DNA of 64,000 nt from Flavobacteriaceae bacterium UBA980 (GTDB lineage: Bacteria; Bacteroidota; Bacteroidia; Flavobacteriales; Flavobacteriaceae), in the NCBI GenBank assembly GCA_002292265.1, contig DBBQ01000061.1:1-64000 (forward strand). The letters are read 5' to 3'. Both the position numbers and the translations under genes were made by a program. Position 1 is the stretch's first letter, and each line of letters opens with the position of its first letter. Under the pieces are notes generated by a model. It did not search any database and was not told where the DNA came from. It was given only the letters and a program-made list of their open reading frames with translations. Of the stretch, positions 7,268-16,223 are shown in pieces.

Positions 7268-8524
7268 CTAAGACGGGTTCATTTGGATTTTCTCTCCACG
7301 AATACAGCCGTAAACGGTTCCGCGAGTTGGAGTTCCGATAAACATACAGTTTTTGGAGCTTGAATAGAGTTGACTCTCTTCAAACTCAGCATTTCCGTGT
7401 GGAGTAAACAGGGTGAAATCTGCCGGTGCTCCAACGTTAAAAGGAGGTTCTTCAATACCAAACCGTTTCTTACCTCGGGTTAGAAAGGAGATGACCTTTG
7501 CTAGTGGAAAGTGATTTTGGAGTACAAGAAACGCAGCTTCAAGACCGATACTTCCCGCTTCCGATTCGACAAAGTCAAGGTTTTTAATTTCGGGGTTGAT
7601 GGGTTGGTGTAAGCTACTAACCATATCGAGGGTTCCGTCTAAAAGGCCTTCTCGGAGTGCTTTTTGATCCTTAGCAGTTCGCAAGGGGGGGTGGAGTTTA
7701 AAATTGGGATTGAAGTCCATTAACTGTTCTTCAGTATAGAGCAAATGGGGAATTCCAACTCCACAACTCACGTTGAGTCCTTTCTTTTTTGCTTCGCGTA
7801 TCAATTGAACGCTCGTGGCACATGAAACATAGGGAATATGAAGCTTCCCATGGGTGTATTCTAAAAGCTGGAGGTCACGTGCCAAGGGAGCGGTTTCTGC
7901 AACTTCTGGGATGCCTTTAAGGCCTAAATTGGTACTGACAGTCCCTTCGTGCATTTGTCCTGTATGGATCAAATTCAAATCGAGGGGATAGGCTTGAATA
8001 AGGCCATTAAAACTTTGAACGTAGTCCAAGGCAATTCGCAAAAGACTAGGGTTTTTCTGTGCCGTATTAAAGTCTCCAAAAGAGCGCGCGCCTGCTTTGT
8101 GAAGGTCGTAAAGCGAAGCCATTTGTTGTCCTGCTCCGTTTTCTGATAATGCTGCGCTGATATGCAAGGCTGTAGTCTGCATTGCAGCAGATTGTAGCAG
8201 GTGACTTACATCAGCATGGGAGGAGATCACAGGGTCTGTGTTGGGATTTAAAAGCAGATTGGTAAACCCACTTTTAGCAGCAGTCAACAGTCCATTTTCT
8301 AAAGTCTCCCGTTCTTCAAACCCAGGTTCACCAAAAGAAACACAGGGGTCAAACCATCCAGAGGAAAGGTGCAATTCTTTAAGTTCTATAATTTGATCCG
8401 CTTCGGTTTGGATTTCGGTTTCGATTTGGGAGATAACACCGTCCTCGAGGAATACATCTAACGTTTGATTGTGAAAAGGACTCTTTTCATTGATTACGGT
8501 AGCGTTTTTTAAGAGTATCTTCAT
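7268..8524 (-). CDS. dihydroorotase-like protein lacking metal ligands (PyrC'-like)
   Basis: A 418-residue amidohydrolase-superfamily protein with the overall dihydroorotase plan. The usual metal motif DxHxHxREPG appears as D59-P-C61-V-S63-F-G-E-P-G, so both histidines are replaced by Cys and Ser and the substrate arginine by Gly. The late motif (A)TDHAPH appears as SSLHQPI near residues 303-309, losing the catalytic aspartate. The fold-level sequence (NPNTDP, LHPPLR, GAPADFTLF) is kept. It is therefore probably catalytically inactive and may play the structural role of PyrC' proteins that hold aspartate transcarbamoylase. pyrB is not in this window. Annotation as an active PyrC would be misleading. 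Confidence 0.85.
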   Translation of the reverse strand: MKILLKNATVINEKSPFHNQTLDVFLEDGVISQIETEIQTEADQIIELKELHLSSGWFDPCVSFGEPGFEERETLENGLLTAAKSGFTNLLLNPNTDPVISSHADVSHLLQSAAMQTTALHISAALSENGAGQQMASLYDLHKAGARSFGDFNTAQKNPSLLRIALDYVQSFNGLIQAYPLDLNLIHTGQMHEGTVSTNLGLKGIPEVAETAPLARDLQLLEYTHGKLHIPYVSCATSVQLIREAKKKGLNVSCGVGIPHLLYTEEQLMDFNPNFKLHPPLRTAKDQKALREGLLDGTLDMVSSLHQPINPEIKNLDFVESEAGSIGLEAAFLVLQNHFPLAKVISFLTRGKKRFGIEEPPFNVGAPADFTLFTPHGNAEFEESQLYSSSKNCMFIGTPTRGTVYGCIRGEKIQMNPS

Positions 8525-8581
8525 GTAATAAGAATCAAGGCAAAAATAAGAAACAATTTTGAATCACTCAGACCGATGTAC

Positions 8582-9436
8582 TTATTCTATAGAGGTCAAA
8601 ATTTTAAATTGAATTTTCTCATGGGTCTTCTTTTGAGCGAGTTGGTGTAGGGCTCCATCAGTGAGTTGAAATAGACGGGGATACCCTCCTGTGACCTGCG
8701 CATCGCGCATCAAAATAATCAAGCTACCGTCTGGAGTACATTGGACTGTCCCTGGAAGTACGGGTGCCGTCCAGATTTGAGGGAGTTGGTGGGGTAGTTT
8801 TTCATTAAACTGATAGGCCATTCTGTTGTTCAGCTCGGAAAGTGTAAAAGTGCTTTCTTCCAAAATCTTTTTTTGGGCTTTTTTCAAAAGATGGTATTCT
8901 GGCCCTACATAGACTTCAAGGGTTTTTTGGTTAAAATCCAAATTGGGAATCTGTAGGCGAGCTCCTTTTACGGGTTTAAAGTTGGAATCTCCTGTAGGGA
9001 GTAAGATTTTTTTGGAAATGCGTTCCTCGCGGGTCAGTCCTTTAAATTGACTTCGACTTCCCAAAACTTTTTCAGTTTTTATTCCCCCTGCGATCGCTAA
9101 GTAGGCACGACAACCGATTTTAGCGGTTCCTAGTTCTAGCACATCATTTTCCTTTACTTCAATAGGGGTCTGGTTTTTTATTGGTTTTCCATTTAATTGG
9201 GGTTGTATGTCAGCTCCAGTTAGCGCGATATAACTGTTTTTATGGAATCGTATTTTAGGGCCTTTAAGAGTGCACTCCAAGACGGCAGCCCTTTCGGGAT
9301 TGTTCAAAAGTTGATTTCCGATACGATAGGCGTGTTGGTCAAGAGCTCCCGATAGAGGAACTCCAAAACTTTGATAGTCAAATCGACCCATGTCCTGAAT
9401 GGAGGTATAAAGTCCGTGCTGCAGTATTTCAATCAT
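8582..9436 (-). CDS. pxpC: 5-oxoprolinase subunit C (biotin-dependent carboxyltransferase-like, KipA)
   Basis: A 284-residue protein of the KipA/PxpC family with the N-terminal signature LQHGLYTSIQDMGRFDYQSFGVPLSGALDQ and LTGADIQP. Together with PxpA and PxpB it forms the ATP-dependent 5-oxoprolinase that opens 5-oxoproline to glutamate. I chose the ATG at 9436, which gives the family-typical start MIEILQHGL. A longer frame reaching 9646 would overlap most of the end of pxpB and encode unrelated residues. The start lies 8 bp inside the end of pxpB, indicating translational coupling. Confidence 0.93.
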   Translation of the reverse strand: MIEILQHGLYTSIQDMGRFDYQSFGVPLSGALDQHAYRIGNQLLNNPERAAVLECTLKGPKIRFHKNSYIALTGADIQPQLNGKPIKNQTPIEVKENDVLELGTAKIGCRAYLAIAGGIKTEKVLGSRSQFKGLTREERISKKILLPTGDSNFKPVKGARLQIPNLDFNQKTLEVYVGPEYHLLKKAQKKILEESTFTLSELNNRMAYQFNEKLPHQLPQIWTAPVLPGTVQCTPDGSLIILMRDAQVTGGYPRLFQLTDGALHQLAQKKTHEKIQFKILTSIE

Positions 9437-10154
9437 GGGGTTTGAGTCTAAAGGTTCCTTGATTAATCTTTTTTTGAAGTGCTTTATAGTTTTTAGAGTC
9501 AATGGATTCAAAAGAAATCCAGTCCCCAGCAGTGGCAAAGCAGGGAGGCTGCTGCTGTGCATCAAAAAGAGAAAGGGGAGTGGTCCCCACCAGATGCCAT
9601 CCTCCTGGACTGGAGCTAGGATAGATCCCTGTTTGCATTCCCCCAATCCCGACTACTCCTTTAGGCACCTTTAATAAAGGCTTTTCTTTGCGAGGACAGT
9701 ACAAACGTTTGTCTAAACCGTTTAAATATAAAAATCCAGGAAGAAAGCCTAGAAAATAGACACGATAACGAGTTTGTGTATGCAACTGCACTACCTCTTC
9801 AGGCTTTAGTTGTACCGCCTCCGCCAAAGCGAGTAGATCAGGAGCGTATTCAGGTTCATAACAGATGGGAATTTTCCAATGCCTGCCCTTGTTTACCGTT
9901 TGGTTTTCTACTTTTGGCTGAAGTTCCAACAGTCGTTGTTTCCACCAGGCGAGACTTTTCATATCCACGAGTAGATGTACCAGTAAGGATTGATACCCCA
10001 TCGTACAGCGCGTTACTTTGACTTGTTTTTCTAGGATTATTTGAAAAGAGAGTAAAAAGGCTAAAAGGGTCTCAGAAGGTTCTTGATCCCATTCCAGCAG
10101 AAGTACTTTGGGGTGCAAGGCGAGAACACGAAAGTTTAAAGGGTTCTTTGTCAT
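9429..10154 (-). CDS. pxpB: 5-oxoprolinase subunit B (KipI family)
   Basis: A 241-residue KipI/PxpB protein, recognised by IPICYEPEYAPDLLALAE, YRVYFLGFLPGFLYLNGLD and GVVGIGGMQTGIYPSSSPGGWHL-type motifs. It is the partner of PxpC in 5-oxoproline cleavage. The start overlaps the pxpA stop by 4 bp (ATGA arrangement) and the end overlaps the pxpC start by 8 bp, so the three genes are tightly coupled. Older annotations call the family an inhibitor of the sporulation kinase KinA; that role does not apply to a non-sporulating organism. Confidence 0.93.
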   Translation of the reverse strand: MTKNPLNFRVLALHPKVLLLEWDQEPSETLLAFLLSFQIILEKQVKVTRCTMGYQSLLVHLLVDMKSLAWWKQRLLELQPKVENQTVNKGRHWKIPICYEPEYAPDLLALAEAVQLKPEEVVQLHTQTRYRVYFLGFLPGFLYLNGLDKRLYCPRKEKPLLKVPKGVVGIGGMQTGIYPSSSPGGWHLVGTTPLSLFDAQQQPPCFATAGDWISFESIDSKNYKALQKKINQGTFRLKPHD

Positions 10155-10870
10155 GGTTGAAGAGGGTATAAATTCAACAATTCTTTTAGATTTCTCACAA
10201 CATTCGGATGGTCACCGTGAAGGCAAAAGGTCTCTGCTTTCATTGGAATCCATTGACCACTTACGGTTTGTACTTGATGTTCTTCTACTATGGAATTTAA
10301 TTGTGCAGACATTGCTGAAGCGGTTGTTAAAAGGGCTCCTTTTTCACCTCTGGGCTGCAATTTCCCTTGCGCTGTATATCCACGGTCTAAAAAAGCCTCC
10401 CTCCATATGGTTATTCCTCTTGCTTTTGCTCTTTGTTCGAGGACGCTTTTGGGGAGTGTAAATATTAGTGCGTGGGGACAGCATTCTTCAATAACGTTGA
10501 GAACGATTTCTGCCACTTCTGGATTTTTGACACAATCGTTATACAACGCTCCGTGCGGTTTGACATGATGCAGTTGCTTTTTGTCCTCTAAAAGTTCCAT
10601 AAAACTGTACAACTGGTCTTTCAAACTTTGAACGAGCTTTTTTTCGCTTATCTGGATCGACACGCGACCAAAATTTTCCCGATCTGGATAGGAGGGATGC
10701 GCTCCGATTTTAACCTTGTATTTTATTGCTAAATCGATTACCCGTTGCATCTCTTCCGAACTTCCTGCGTGCCCACCACAAGCTATGTTGCAGGAATTAA
10801 TTAAGGGCATCAGTTCATTTTCATTTCCCATGCCTTCTCCCATATCGATATTGAGGTCTATTGGATTCAT
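10151..10870 (-). CDS. pxpA: 5-oxoprolinase subunit A (LamB/YcsF family)
   Basis: A 239-residue LamB/YcsF protein with IDLNIDMGEGMG, NIACGGHAGS and KIGAHPSYPDRENFGR near the N-terminus and VKPHGALYN in the middle, all family hallmarks. It is the catalytic subunit of the ATP-dependent 5-oxoprolinase PxpABC. The ATG overlaps the stop of the upstream NRAMP-like gene by 4 bp. 5-Oxoproline forms spontaneously from glutamine and glutamate, and this operon would return it to glutamate. Confidence 0.95.
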   Translation of the reverse strand: MNPIDLNIDMGEGMGNENELMPLINSCNIACGGHAGSSEEMQRVIDLAIKYKVKIGAHPSYPDRENFGRVSIQISEKKLVQSLKDQLYSFMELLEDKKQLHHVKPHGALYNDCVKNPEVAEIVLNVIEECCPHALIFTLPKSVLEQRAKARGITIWREAFLDRGYTAQGKLQPRGEKGALLTTASAMSAQLNSIVEEHQVQTVSGQWIPMKAETFCLHGDHPNVVRNLKELLNLYPLQP

Positions 10871-12087
10871 AGAAGAATTAAATATAGGGTTCGTAAGCTT
10901 AGAAACAGGGCTAAAAACACGATGAGAAGCCCCAAGGCATTTTGTTTTGCTTTGTATTTAAAAACCCCGAGTAATTTGGATTTGTTCATCAGCCAGAGTA
11001 ATACGGCGGCAATGATGGGAAGTAATAAGCCATTAGTGATTTGCGCAAATTGGATGATGGTGATGAGTTGAATTCCAGTAGCAGAGAACAGTACACCTAC
11101 TAAGATAACGAACAACCAAATCCATTTAAAATGATTTGATTTGAGATCGGTGGACCAGCCAAAACAACCACATACCACGTAGGCTGTGGCAAGGGGTGCG
11201 GTAATTGTACTGGTGATTCCGGCTGCAAAGAGACCGATCGCTAGAAAATAGTTAGCAAAACTTCCAAACACAGGCTCCAAACCTAACGCGAGGTCGGCTG
11301 CACTGTGAATGTCCGAAGCTTCAACACCTGCAGCAGTAATAATGACGCTGAGGGAGATCAATCCTCCTAAAGTGAGTGCGACGGTCATGTCTTTTAGTGC
11401 ATGGGGTAAGTCGGAGGGGTGAGACCATTTTTCTTTTACTAATGCAGTATGTAAAAAAAGATTGTACGGAACAATGGTGGTTCCAACCAACCCGATAATG
11501 GTCAGTAAGCTTCCTTCAGGGGTTTCAAAAGTAAAGAGCCCCTTAACGATACGGAGTAAAGGAGGTTGGGTAGTACTGGCTGTGACTAAAAAGGAGAGAC
11601 TCATCAGGAGAACCAGGCCAATTAAAGTACGCTCAATGATTTTATATTTTCCTGTCCACAACAAAGTTGCTGCGATGAGCCCGATTAAAACTGAAAATAA
11701 ATTGATTTTAAACGCTCCTAAATTTAGTTGAAAACTCCCAAAAAGTGTTTCCAGCCCAAGTACAGCCCCGCTTATGTTTCCCGCTTCATAGGCCGTATTT
11801 CCAATCAAGATTGCAGAAAAAATCAAGGTGAGAATCGCAAATTTAATCCAAGGGGTTTGCACCTCTTCTCGGATGGCTTCAGTAATATTTTTTCTGCCGA
11901 TCATCCCTATTTTTACAGCCATGGATTGCAGTACGAGGGCAGAAACAATTGCGATGAGTAGGGTCCACAATAATGCCATTCCAAAATTTACCCCAGCCAG
12001 AGTACATAGGGTGACAGTGCCTGGTCCAATAAAGGCAGCTGCGATTAAAGGTCCCGGGCCAAAATTCTTAAAAATCTTTTTAAACAT
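10867..12087 (-). CDS. divergent NRAMP-family transporter of the pxp operon
   Basis: A 406-residue polytopic membrane protein with about 11 hydrophobic helices and the NRAMP fold. Key metal ligands are missing: the TM1 motif DPGN is G21-P-G-T24, and the TM6 motif MPHN is V206-P-Y-N209. It is therefore unlikely to carry Mn2+ or Fe2+ in the standard way. It is the first gene of a four-gene unit and overlaps pxpA by 4 bp. The Bacillus ycsFG-kip operon also contains an NRAMP-family gene. The natural inference is that this branch imports or exports 5-oxoproline or a related compound. Confidence 0.85.
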   Translation of the reverse strand: MFKKIFKNFGPGPLIAAAFIGPGTVTLCTLAGVNFGMALLWTLLIAIVSALVLQSMAVKIGMIGRKNITEAIREEVQTPWIKFAILTLIFSAILIGNTAYEAGNISGAVLGLETLFGSFQLNLGAFKINLFSVLIGLIAATLLWTGKYKIIERTLIGLVLLMSLSFLVTASTTQPPLLRIVKGLFTFETPEGSLLTIIGLVGTTIVPYNLFLHTALVKEKWSHPSDLPHALKDMTVALTLGGLISLSVIITAAGVEASDIHSAADLALGLEPVFGSFANYFLAIGLFAAGITSTITAPLATAYVVCGCFGWSTDLKSNHFKWIWLFVILVGVLFSATGIQLITIIQFAQITNGLLLPIIAAVLLWLMNKSKLLGVFKYKAKQNALGLLIVFLALFLSLRTLYLILL

Positions 12088-12133
12088 GGACGATTTTAAT
12101 TTAAAGGTAACCTACTTGCAGCAGTTGTACAAT

Positions 12134-12919
12134 TTAATGGGTGATCTTTGCGCCAAAGTTTTCGTATACTCCAAGTCCAAAGAGAGCAAAGTCATATTTG
12201 ATCGGGTCGCTAGGGTCATAGGTGCGAAGCTGATCATCCAACTTCTGTAGTGCCTTTTGATCGTTTTGTTTTCGGTGTAATAAACCCAGAGCACGGGCTA
12301 CATTTCCTGTATGAACATCCAGAGGGCAGGAGAGTTGTGCAGGAGTTAGCCGCTTCCAAATCCCAAAATCTACTTTGTTTTTTGAAGAACGCACCATCCA
12401 GCGCAAATACATATTGATTCGTTTTGCTGCAGAACCGTTTAGCGGATCCGAAACGTGTTTTTCAGTTCTTTTTTCGTGTTCAAGCTCAAAAAACAGAGAT
12501 CTAAAATGATGGATATTTTCATCCATTCGCTGTGCTTTGGGGTTTTTTGAAAAGGCCACTTCCAGTCCCTGGTGATTTTGATATATATGTCGTAAAGCGC
12601 GAATAAAAAAAGAGAAATCGGTCCCGTTAAAGGTTCGGTGTACGAAAGAAGAAAGTTTTTTAAGATCCTTAGGAGTGTGGTTTTTCACATAAGTATAAGG
12701 GTCGTTTTCCATAAGTTCCATCATGCGTTTCCCACTTTTTAGGATACTGACTCGATTGCCCCAAGCGATCGTTGCGATCAAGAAACCGGCGATTTCTATA
12801 TCTTCTTTTTTGGAAAAATGATGGGGAATAGCAATAGGATCTTCAGTAATGAATGAGCGTTGCTCATAAGTTTTTGCTTTTTCATTCAAAAAGGTCTTGA
12901 GGTCACTGGACTGCATCAA
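12134..12919 (-). CDS. TIGR02757 (DUF2400) family protein
   Basis: A 261-residue protein of the TIGR02757 family. Recognisable segments are DPIAIPHHFSKKEDIEIAGFLIATIAWGNR (about 27-56), RMNMYLRWMVR-like KRINMYLRWMVRSSKNKVDFGIW (about 165-187) and PLDVHTGNVARALGLL. The helical pattern recalls the HhH-GPD DNA glycosylase fold, but no glycosylase activity is established. It starts within the last 4 bp of lolD, so the two are cotranscribed. Cytoplasmic, function unknown. Confidence 0.82.
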   Translation of the reverse strand: MMQSSDLKTFLNEKAKTYEQRSFITEDPIAIPHHFSKKEDIEIAGFLIATIAWGNRVSILKSGKRMMELMENDPYTYVKNHTPKDLKKLSSFVHRTFNGTDFSFFIRALRHIYQNHQGLEVAFSKNPKAQRMDENIHHFRSLFFELEHEKRTEKHVSDPLNGSAAKRINMYLRWMVRSSKNKVDFGIWKRLTPAQLSCPLDVHTGNVARALGLLHRKQNDQKALQKLDDQLRTYDPSDPIKYDFALFGLGVYENFGAKITH

Positions 12920-13584
12920 TCGATTTTTCCGTCTTTAAGGCTGATGGTCCGATCGGCTCGTTTTGCGAGGTCTTTATTGTGGGTCACGATCACAAAGCTA
13001 CAACCCCGTTCTGCTTTTAATTCAAAAAACAGATCGTGCAGTTGTTCTGCATTTTCGGAATCCAAATTCCCACTGGGTTCATCGGCAAAAATAATTTTTG
13101 GATCATTGATCAGTGCTCGGGCCACAGCAACGCGCTGTTGCTCTCCTCCAGATAGCGCAGCAGGTTTGTGCGAAGCGCGATTTCCTACACCGAGACGCTC
13201 CAACAATTCCATTGCCTTAGGAACAGCATTTTTTTGTGATTCCCCTCCCAACCAAGTAGGTAAACAAACGTTTTCTAAAGCAGTAAATTCAGGAAGCAAC
13301 TCATGGAATTGAAAAATAAAACCCATTTTTTGGTTTCGAAATTGAGCAATGGCCTTATCGGAAAGTTGAGTGATGTCCACCCCATCCAAAAACAAGGAAC
13401 TCTCTGGATTTGAGTTGGCTTTATCTAAGGTGCCCAACAAATGCAATAATGTGGTCTTCCCAGCGCCTGAGGGGCCTACGATAGCGACAATCTCTTGTTC
13501 AGCAACAACAAGACTAACCGAATCCAAGACCTTAAGTGTACCGAAGTTTTTTGAGAGTTTTTTTGCTCTGAGTAGTGCTTTCAT
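12916..13584 (-). CDS. lolD: ABC transporter ATPase, LolD-like (lipoprotein release)
   Basis: A 222-residue ABC ATPase with Walker A GPSGAGKTTLL (about 38-48), Q-loop region FQFHELLPEFTALENV, signature LSGGEQQRVAVARAL and Walker B IIFADEPSGNLDS. The F-Q-F-HELLPEFTALENV segment and total length fit the LolD/MacB-type subfamily. It would energise LolC/E-type membrane subunits, which are not in this window, to release lipoproteins from the inner membrane. A macrolide-export or FtsE role cannot be fully excluded from the ATPase alone. A -7-like TAATTTTG lies at 13600-13593 just before the ATG. Confidence 0.87.
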   Translation of the reverse strand: MKALLRAKKLSKNFGTLKVLDSVSLVVAEQEIVAIVGPSGAGKTTLLHLLGTLDKANSNPESSLFLDGVDITQLSDKAIAQFRNQKMGFIFQFHELLPEFTALENVCLPTWLGGESQKNAVPKAMELLERLGVGNRASHKPAALSGGEQQRVAVARALINDPKIIFADEPSGNLDSENAEQLHDLFFELKAERGCSFVIVTHNKDLAKRADRTISLKDGKID

Positions 13585-13747
13585 ACCAAGTCCAAAATTA
13601 GGACTTTATTTCCTAATGGAGAAGATTCTAAACGAGTACTAAGTAATTAAGATATTGAAACTTTAAACAGATTTTCAATCCATTTCTTCAATTCTATGAT
13701 TTCATTGCATATCTTTATTTAAAGATTTTAAAAAAAGATTTATCAAA

Positions 13748-14278
13748 ATGATCTATTTAGCTGGCGGATGCTTTTGGTGTACTGAGGCTGTTTTCCAACG
13801 TATTAAAGGAGTGAAAAAGGTGAGTCCAGGGTATATAGATGGCACGGTTAAAAATCCAGCGTATAGAGAGGTTTGTACAGGAAGGACAGGGCATACGGAG
13901 GCAATTGAAATTGTTTACGATTCGAAATTAATTAGTTTAATCGACCTCTTATTGATCTTTTTCAACACCCATGATCCGACGACTTTAAACCGCCAGGGAA
14001 ATGACATAGGCACACAATATCGCTCTGGTGTATATTTTACAGAAGTTAAACAAAAAGAAGTGGTACTGCAAGTAATTCAACAATTGGAAAAAGAACAGAT
14101 TTTTAAAAATCCTATCGTTACCGAGGTCAAGGAGGCTACTCTATTTTACACAGCAGAAGAACACATCGATTATTACAATCAAAACGGTGAGCAACCCTAT
14201 TGTTCGTACATTATAGATCCCAAAATCGAAAAATTAAAAACCTATTTTTCAAACTATATTGCTATAAAAAATGAATGA
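13748..14278 (+). CDS. msrA: peptide-methionine (S)-S-oxide reductase
   Basis: A 176-residue MsrA that repairs methionine-S-sulfoxide in proteins. The active site is GGCFWC with nucleophile C8, followed by [17 protein letters not shown] and the glycine-rich [11 protein letters not shown] region. The protein is short at the N-terminus, with no signal peptide, so it is cytoplasmic and not the secreted MsrA-MsrB fusion. The coding region overlaps the folE start by 8 bp, giving a two-gene operon. The 163 bp upstream separates it from divergent lolD and is AT-rich. Confidence 0.95.
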   Translation: MIYLAGGCFWCTEAVFQRIKGVKKVSPGYIDGTVKNPAYREVCTGRTGHTEAIEIVYDSKLISLIDLLLIFFNTHDPTTLNRQGNDIGTQYRSGVYFTEVKQKEVVLQVIQQLEKEQIFKNPIVTEVKEATLFYTAEEHIDYYNQNGEQPYCSYIIDPKIEKLKTYFSNYIAIKNE

Positions 14279-14864
14279 AAATTTTAACATCGAAACCTTG
14301 CCCATTACGGAGCAAATTAAAACCAATTATGAGGACATTATCCATCTGCTAGGGGAAGACAAACTCCGCGAGGGACTACTAAAAACTCCAGAACGCGCTT
14401 CCAAGGCAATGAAGTTTTTGACCGAGGGCTATGAAAAAGATCCCAAACAAATCCTTCAAAGTGCTATGTTCGAGGAGGACTACAACGAAATGGTCATTGT
14501 TAAGGATATCGAATTGTACTCTCTTTGTGAACACCACCTTTTGCCCTTTTTCGGAAAGGCACACATCGCCTATATTCCTAACGGTCATATTGTTGGCTTG
14601 AGTAAATTACCCCGAGTTGTGGACGTCTTTTCTCGGCGATTGCAGGTGCAAGAACGTCTTACGGAACAAATTTTAGACTGTATCAACAACACATTAAATC
14701 CGAAAGGGGTCGCTGTAATCATAGAAGCTTCACATATGTGCATGATGATGCGCGGGGTTCAAAAACAAAACTCGACAACCACAACTTCTGGATTTAGAGG
14801 TGCTTTTAAGGAAACTGATACCCGAAATGAGTTTTTGAATTTGGTGCAATCAAAACTTTCTTAG
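14271..14864 (+). CDS. folE: GTP cyclohydrolase I
   Basis: A 197-residue type I GTP cyclohydrolase, the first enzyme of tetrahydrofolate synthesis (GTP to 7,8-dihydroneopterin triphosphate). Zinc ligands are visible in [12 protein letters not shown] (C86, H89 region) and the later cysteine in [13 protein letters not shown]. The decamer-forming core TSGFRGAFK is present. It overlaps msrA by 8 bp and is translationally coupled to it. Its stop codon interlocks with that of the convergent downstream gene. Confidence 0.96.
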   Translation: MNENFNIETLPITEQIKTNYEDIIHLLGEDKLREGLLKTPERASKAMKFLTEGYEKDPKQILQSAMFEEDYNEMVIVKDIELYSLCEHHLLPFFGKAHIAYIPNGHIVGLSKLPRVVDVFSRRLQVQERLTEQILDCINNTLNPKGVAVIIEASHMCMMMRGVQKQNSTTTTSGFRGAFKETDTRNEFLNLVQSKLS

Positions 14865-15190
14865 GAGTCTTTAAATAATCGTTTAAAGCCCATGCGTTTT
14901 AGAATTTTCTTTTCAAATTCCCAAAAGAACTTGAATTGAAAAAATAAGGTTCCAATCAACAGGAGAAAAATTTGATAAACAGGGAAAATAATAAGCAATC
15001 GTAATACCCAATACAAAAAGGTTCCCATAAAAAGGGCATCGAAACGTTGCGGATCTAGTTGAAAAAAATCCAAAACGGGCTTACCCAAACGCACGCTTAA
15101 AGAACCTGTGATTCCAAACACTACGAAGATCACGATCAACTGAACGTTGGACGTGATTCCCCATTTTTCTTTAAGACTTTTGAAGTACAA
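14861..15190 (-). CDS. small membrane protein (DUF6787-like)
   Basis: A 109-residue protein starting [27 protein letters not shown]. It has two hydrophobic helices, about residues 15-33 and 59-87, and a basic C-terminal tail ([14 protein letters not shown]). The pattern matches, from memory, a small flavobacterial inner-membrane family (DUF6787). It lies 10 bp downstream of serA on the same strand and may be cotranscribed with it. The stop codon interlocks with folE by 4 bp. Function unknown. Confidence 0.7.
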   Translation of the reverse strand: MYFKSLKEKWGITSNVQLIVIFVVFGITGSLSVRLGKPVLDFFQLDPQRFDALFMGTFLYWVLRLLIIFPVYQIFLLLIGTLFFQFKFFWEFEKKILKRMGFKRLFKDS

Positions 15191-15200
15191 GCTTTTACGT

Positions 15201-16151
15201 TTATTTCAAAAGAGTTGAAATTTGATCGGCCAGTTCCACGCCAATTCGATCCTGAGCCTCCATCGTTGCGGCTCCGATGTGCGGGGTTAAAGAGATCTTA
15301 TCGTGCATCAAAAGTTTAATTTCTGGTCGGGGTTCATTTTCAAAAGTATCTAGGGCAGCAAAGGCGAGTTGTCCCGAGTCTAAGGCCTCTACCAAGGCAA
15401 CTTCGTCAATCACACCACCTCTTGCTGCATTGATTATTCCTGCTCCTTTTTTCATTTTTGCAAATCCAGCAGCATCAATCATATATTCCTTTTGAGCAGG
15501 GACATGCAGTGTGATAAAATCGGAAGAGGCAAGCACTTCGTCGAAACCTTGAGTTTTAAGGGTGACATCAATACGATCACCAGTAGCTAAAGCAACTTCT
15601 ACGGAGGCACTTTCGATAAATTTATCGCTTACCACTACGTGCATCCCAACTCCTAGTGCAATTTTTGCAACTTCTTGACCAATTCGTCCAAAACCAATAA
15701 TCCCAAGGGTTTTTCCTCGGAGTTCCATACCTTTTGCATAGGCTTTTTTCAACCCTTTAAAGTTGGCTTCTCCTTCCAAAGGCATGTTCCGGTTCGAACT
15801 GTATAAAAATCGTACCCCTCCATATAAATGCGCAAAGACCAGCTCTGCAACAGAAGCGGATGAGGCAGCAGGCGTGTTGATTACATTCAAGCCTTTCGAT
15901 TTGGCATAATCCACGTCAATATTGTCCATTCCCACTCCACCACGTCCAATGAGCTTTAATCCTGGACAGGCATCGATAAGTTCTTTTTGAGCGGTGGTTG
16001 CACTGCGCACAAGTAAGGCTACAATATCATTTTTATTGATGTAATCAATTAATTGTTCTTGGGCTACATTTACAGTGATCACTTCGAAGCCGCTTTGGGT
16101 CAAGGCGTCTATTCCCGATTGAGAGATGCCGTCATTTGCTAAAATTTTCAT
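15201..16151 (-). CDS. serA: D-3-phosphoglycerate dehydrogenase
   Basis: A 316-residue NAD-dependent 2-hydroxyacid dehydrogenase carrying out the first step of serine synthesis. The sequence shows LIGRGGVGMDNIDV, the Rossmann motif GIIGFGRIGQEVAK, the catalytic-region ARGGVIDEVAL, and TPHIGAATMEAQDRIG with the catalytic histidine. It is the short form without an ACT domain, so classical serine feedback through ACT is not expected. serC lies 72 bp upstream on the same strand. The pairing with serC is what separates this call from other hydroxyacid dehydrogenases. Confidence 0.93.
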   Translation of the reverse strand: MKILANDGISQSGIDALTQSGFEVITVNVAQEQLIDYINKNDIVALLVRSATTAQKELIDACPGLKLIGRGGVGMDNIDVDYAKSKGLNVINTPAASSASVAELVFAHLYGGVRFLYSSNRNMPLEGEANFKGLKKAYAKGMELRGKTLGIIGFGRIGQEVAKIALGVGMHVVVSDKFIESASVEVALATGDRIDVTLKTQGFDEVLASSDFITLHVPAQKEYMIDAAGFAKMKKGAGIINAARGGVIDEVALVEALDSGQLAFAALDTFENEPRPEIKLLMHDKISLTPHIGAATMEAQDRIGVELADQISTLLK

Positions 16152-16223
16152 CTTTATTTTGTTTTTGAACCAGAGGAATCAAGTTGCACCGCAACAGGGC
16201 TCTAGTGTTAAAGTCGTATTCTA

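Noticed and set aside
12916-13584. Macrolide exporter ATPase (MacB-type) as the product of lolD
   Set aside because: No MacA or MacB membrane partner is present, and length and FQFHELLPEFTALENV fit LolD equally well or better.
14271-14278. msrA-folE overlap as evidence of a fusion protein
   Set aside because: The overlap is 8 bp in a different frame, and both genes have normal lengths and independent starts.
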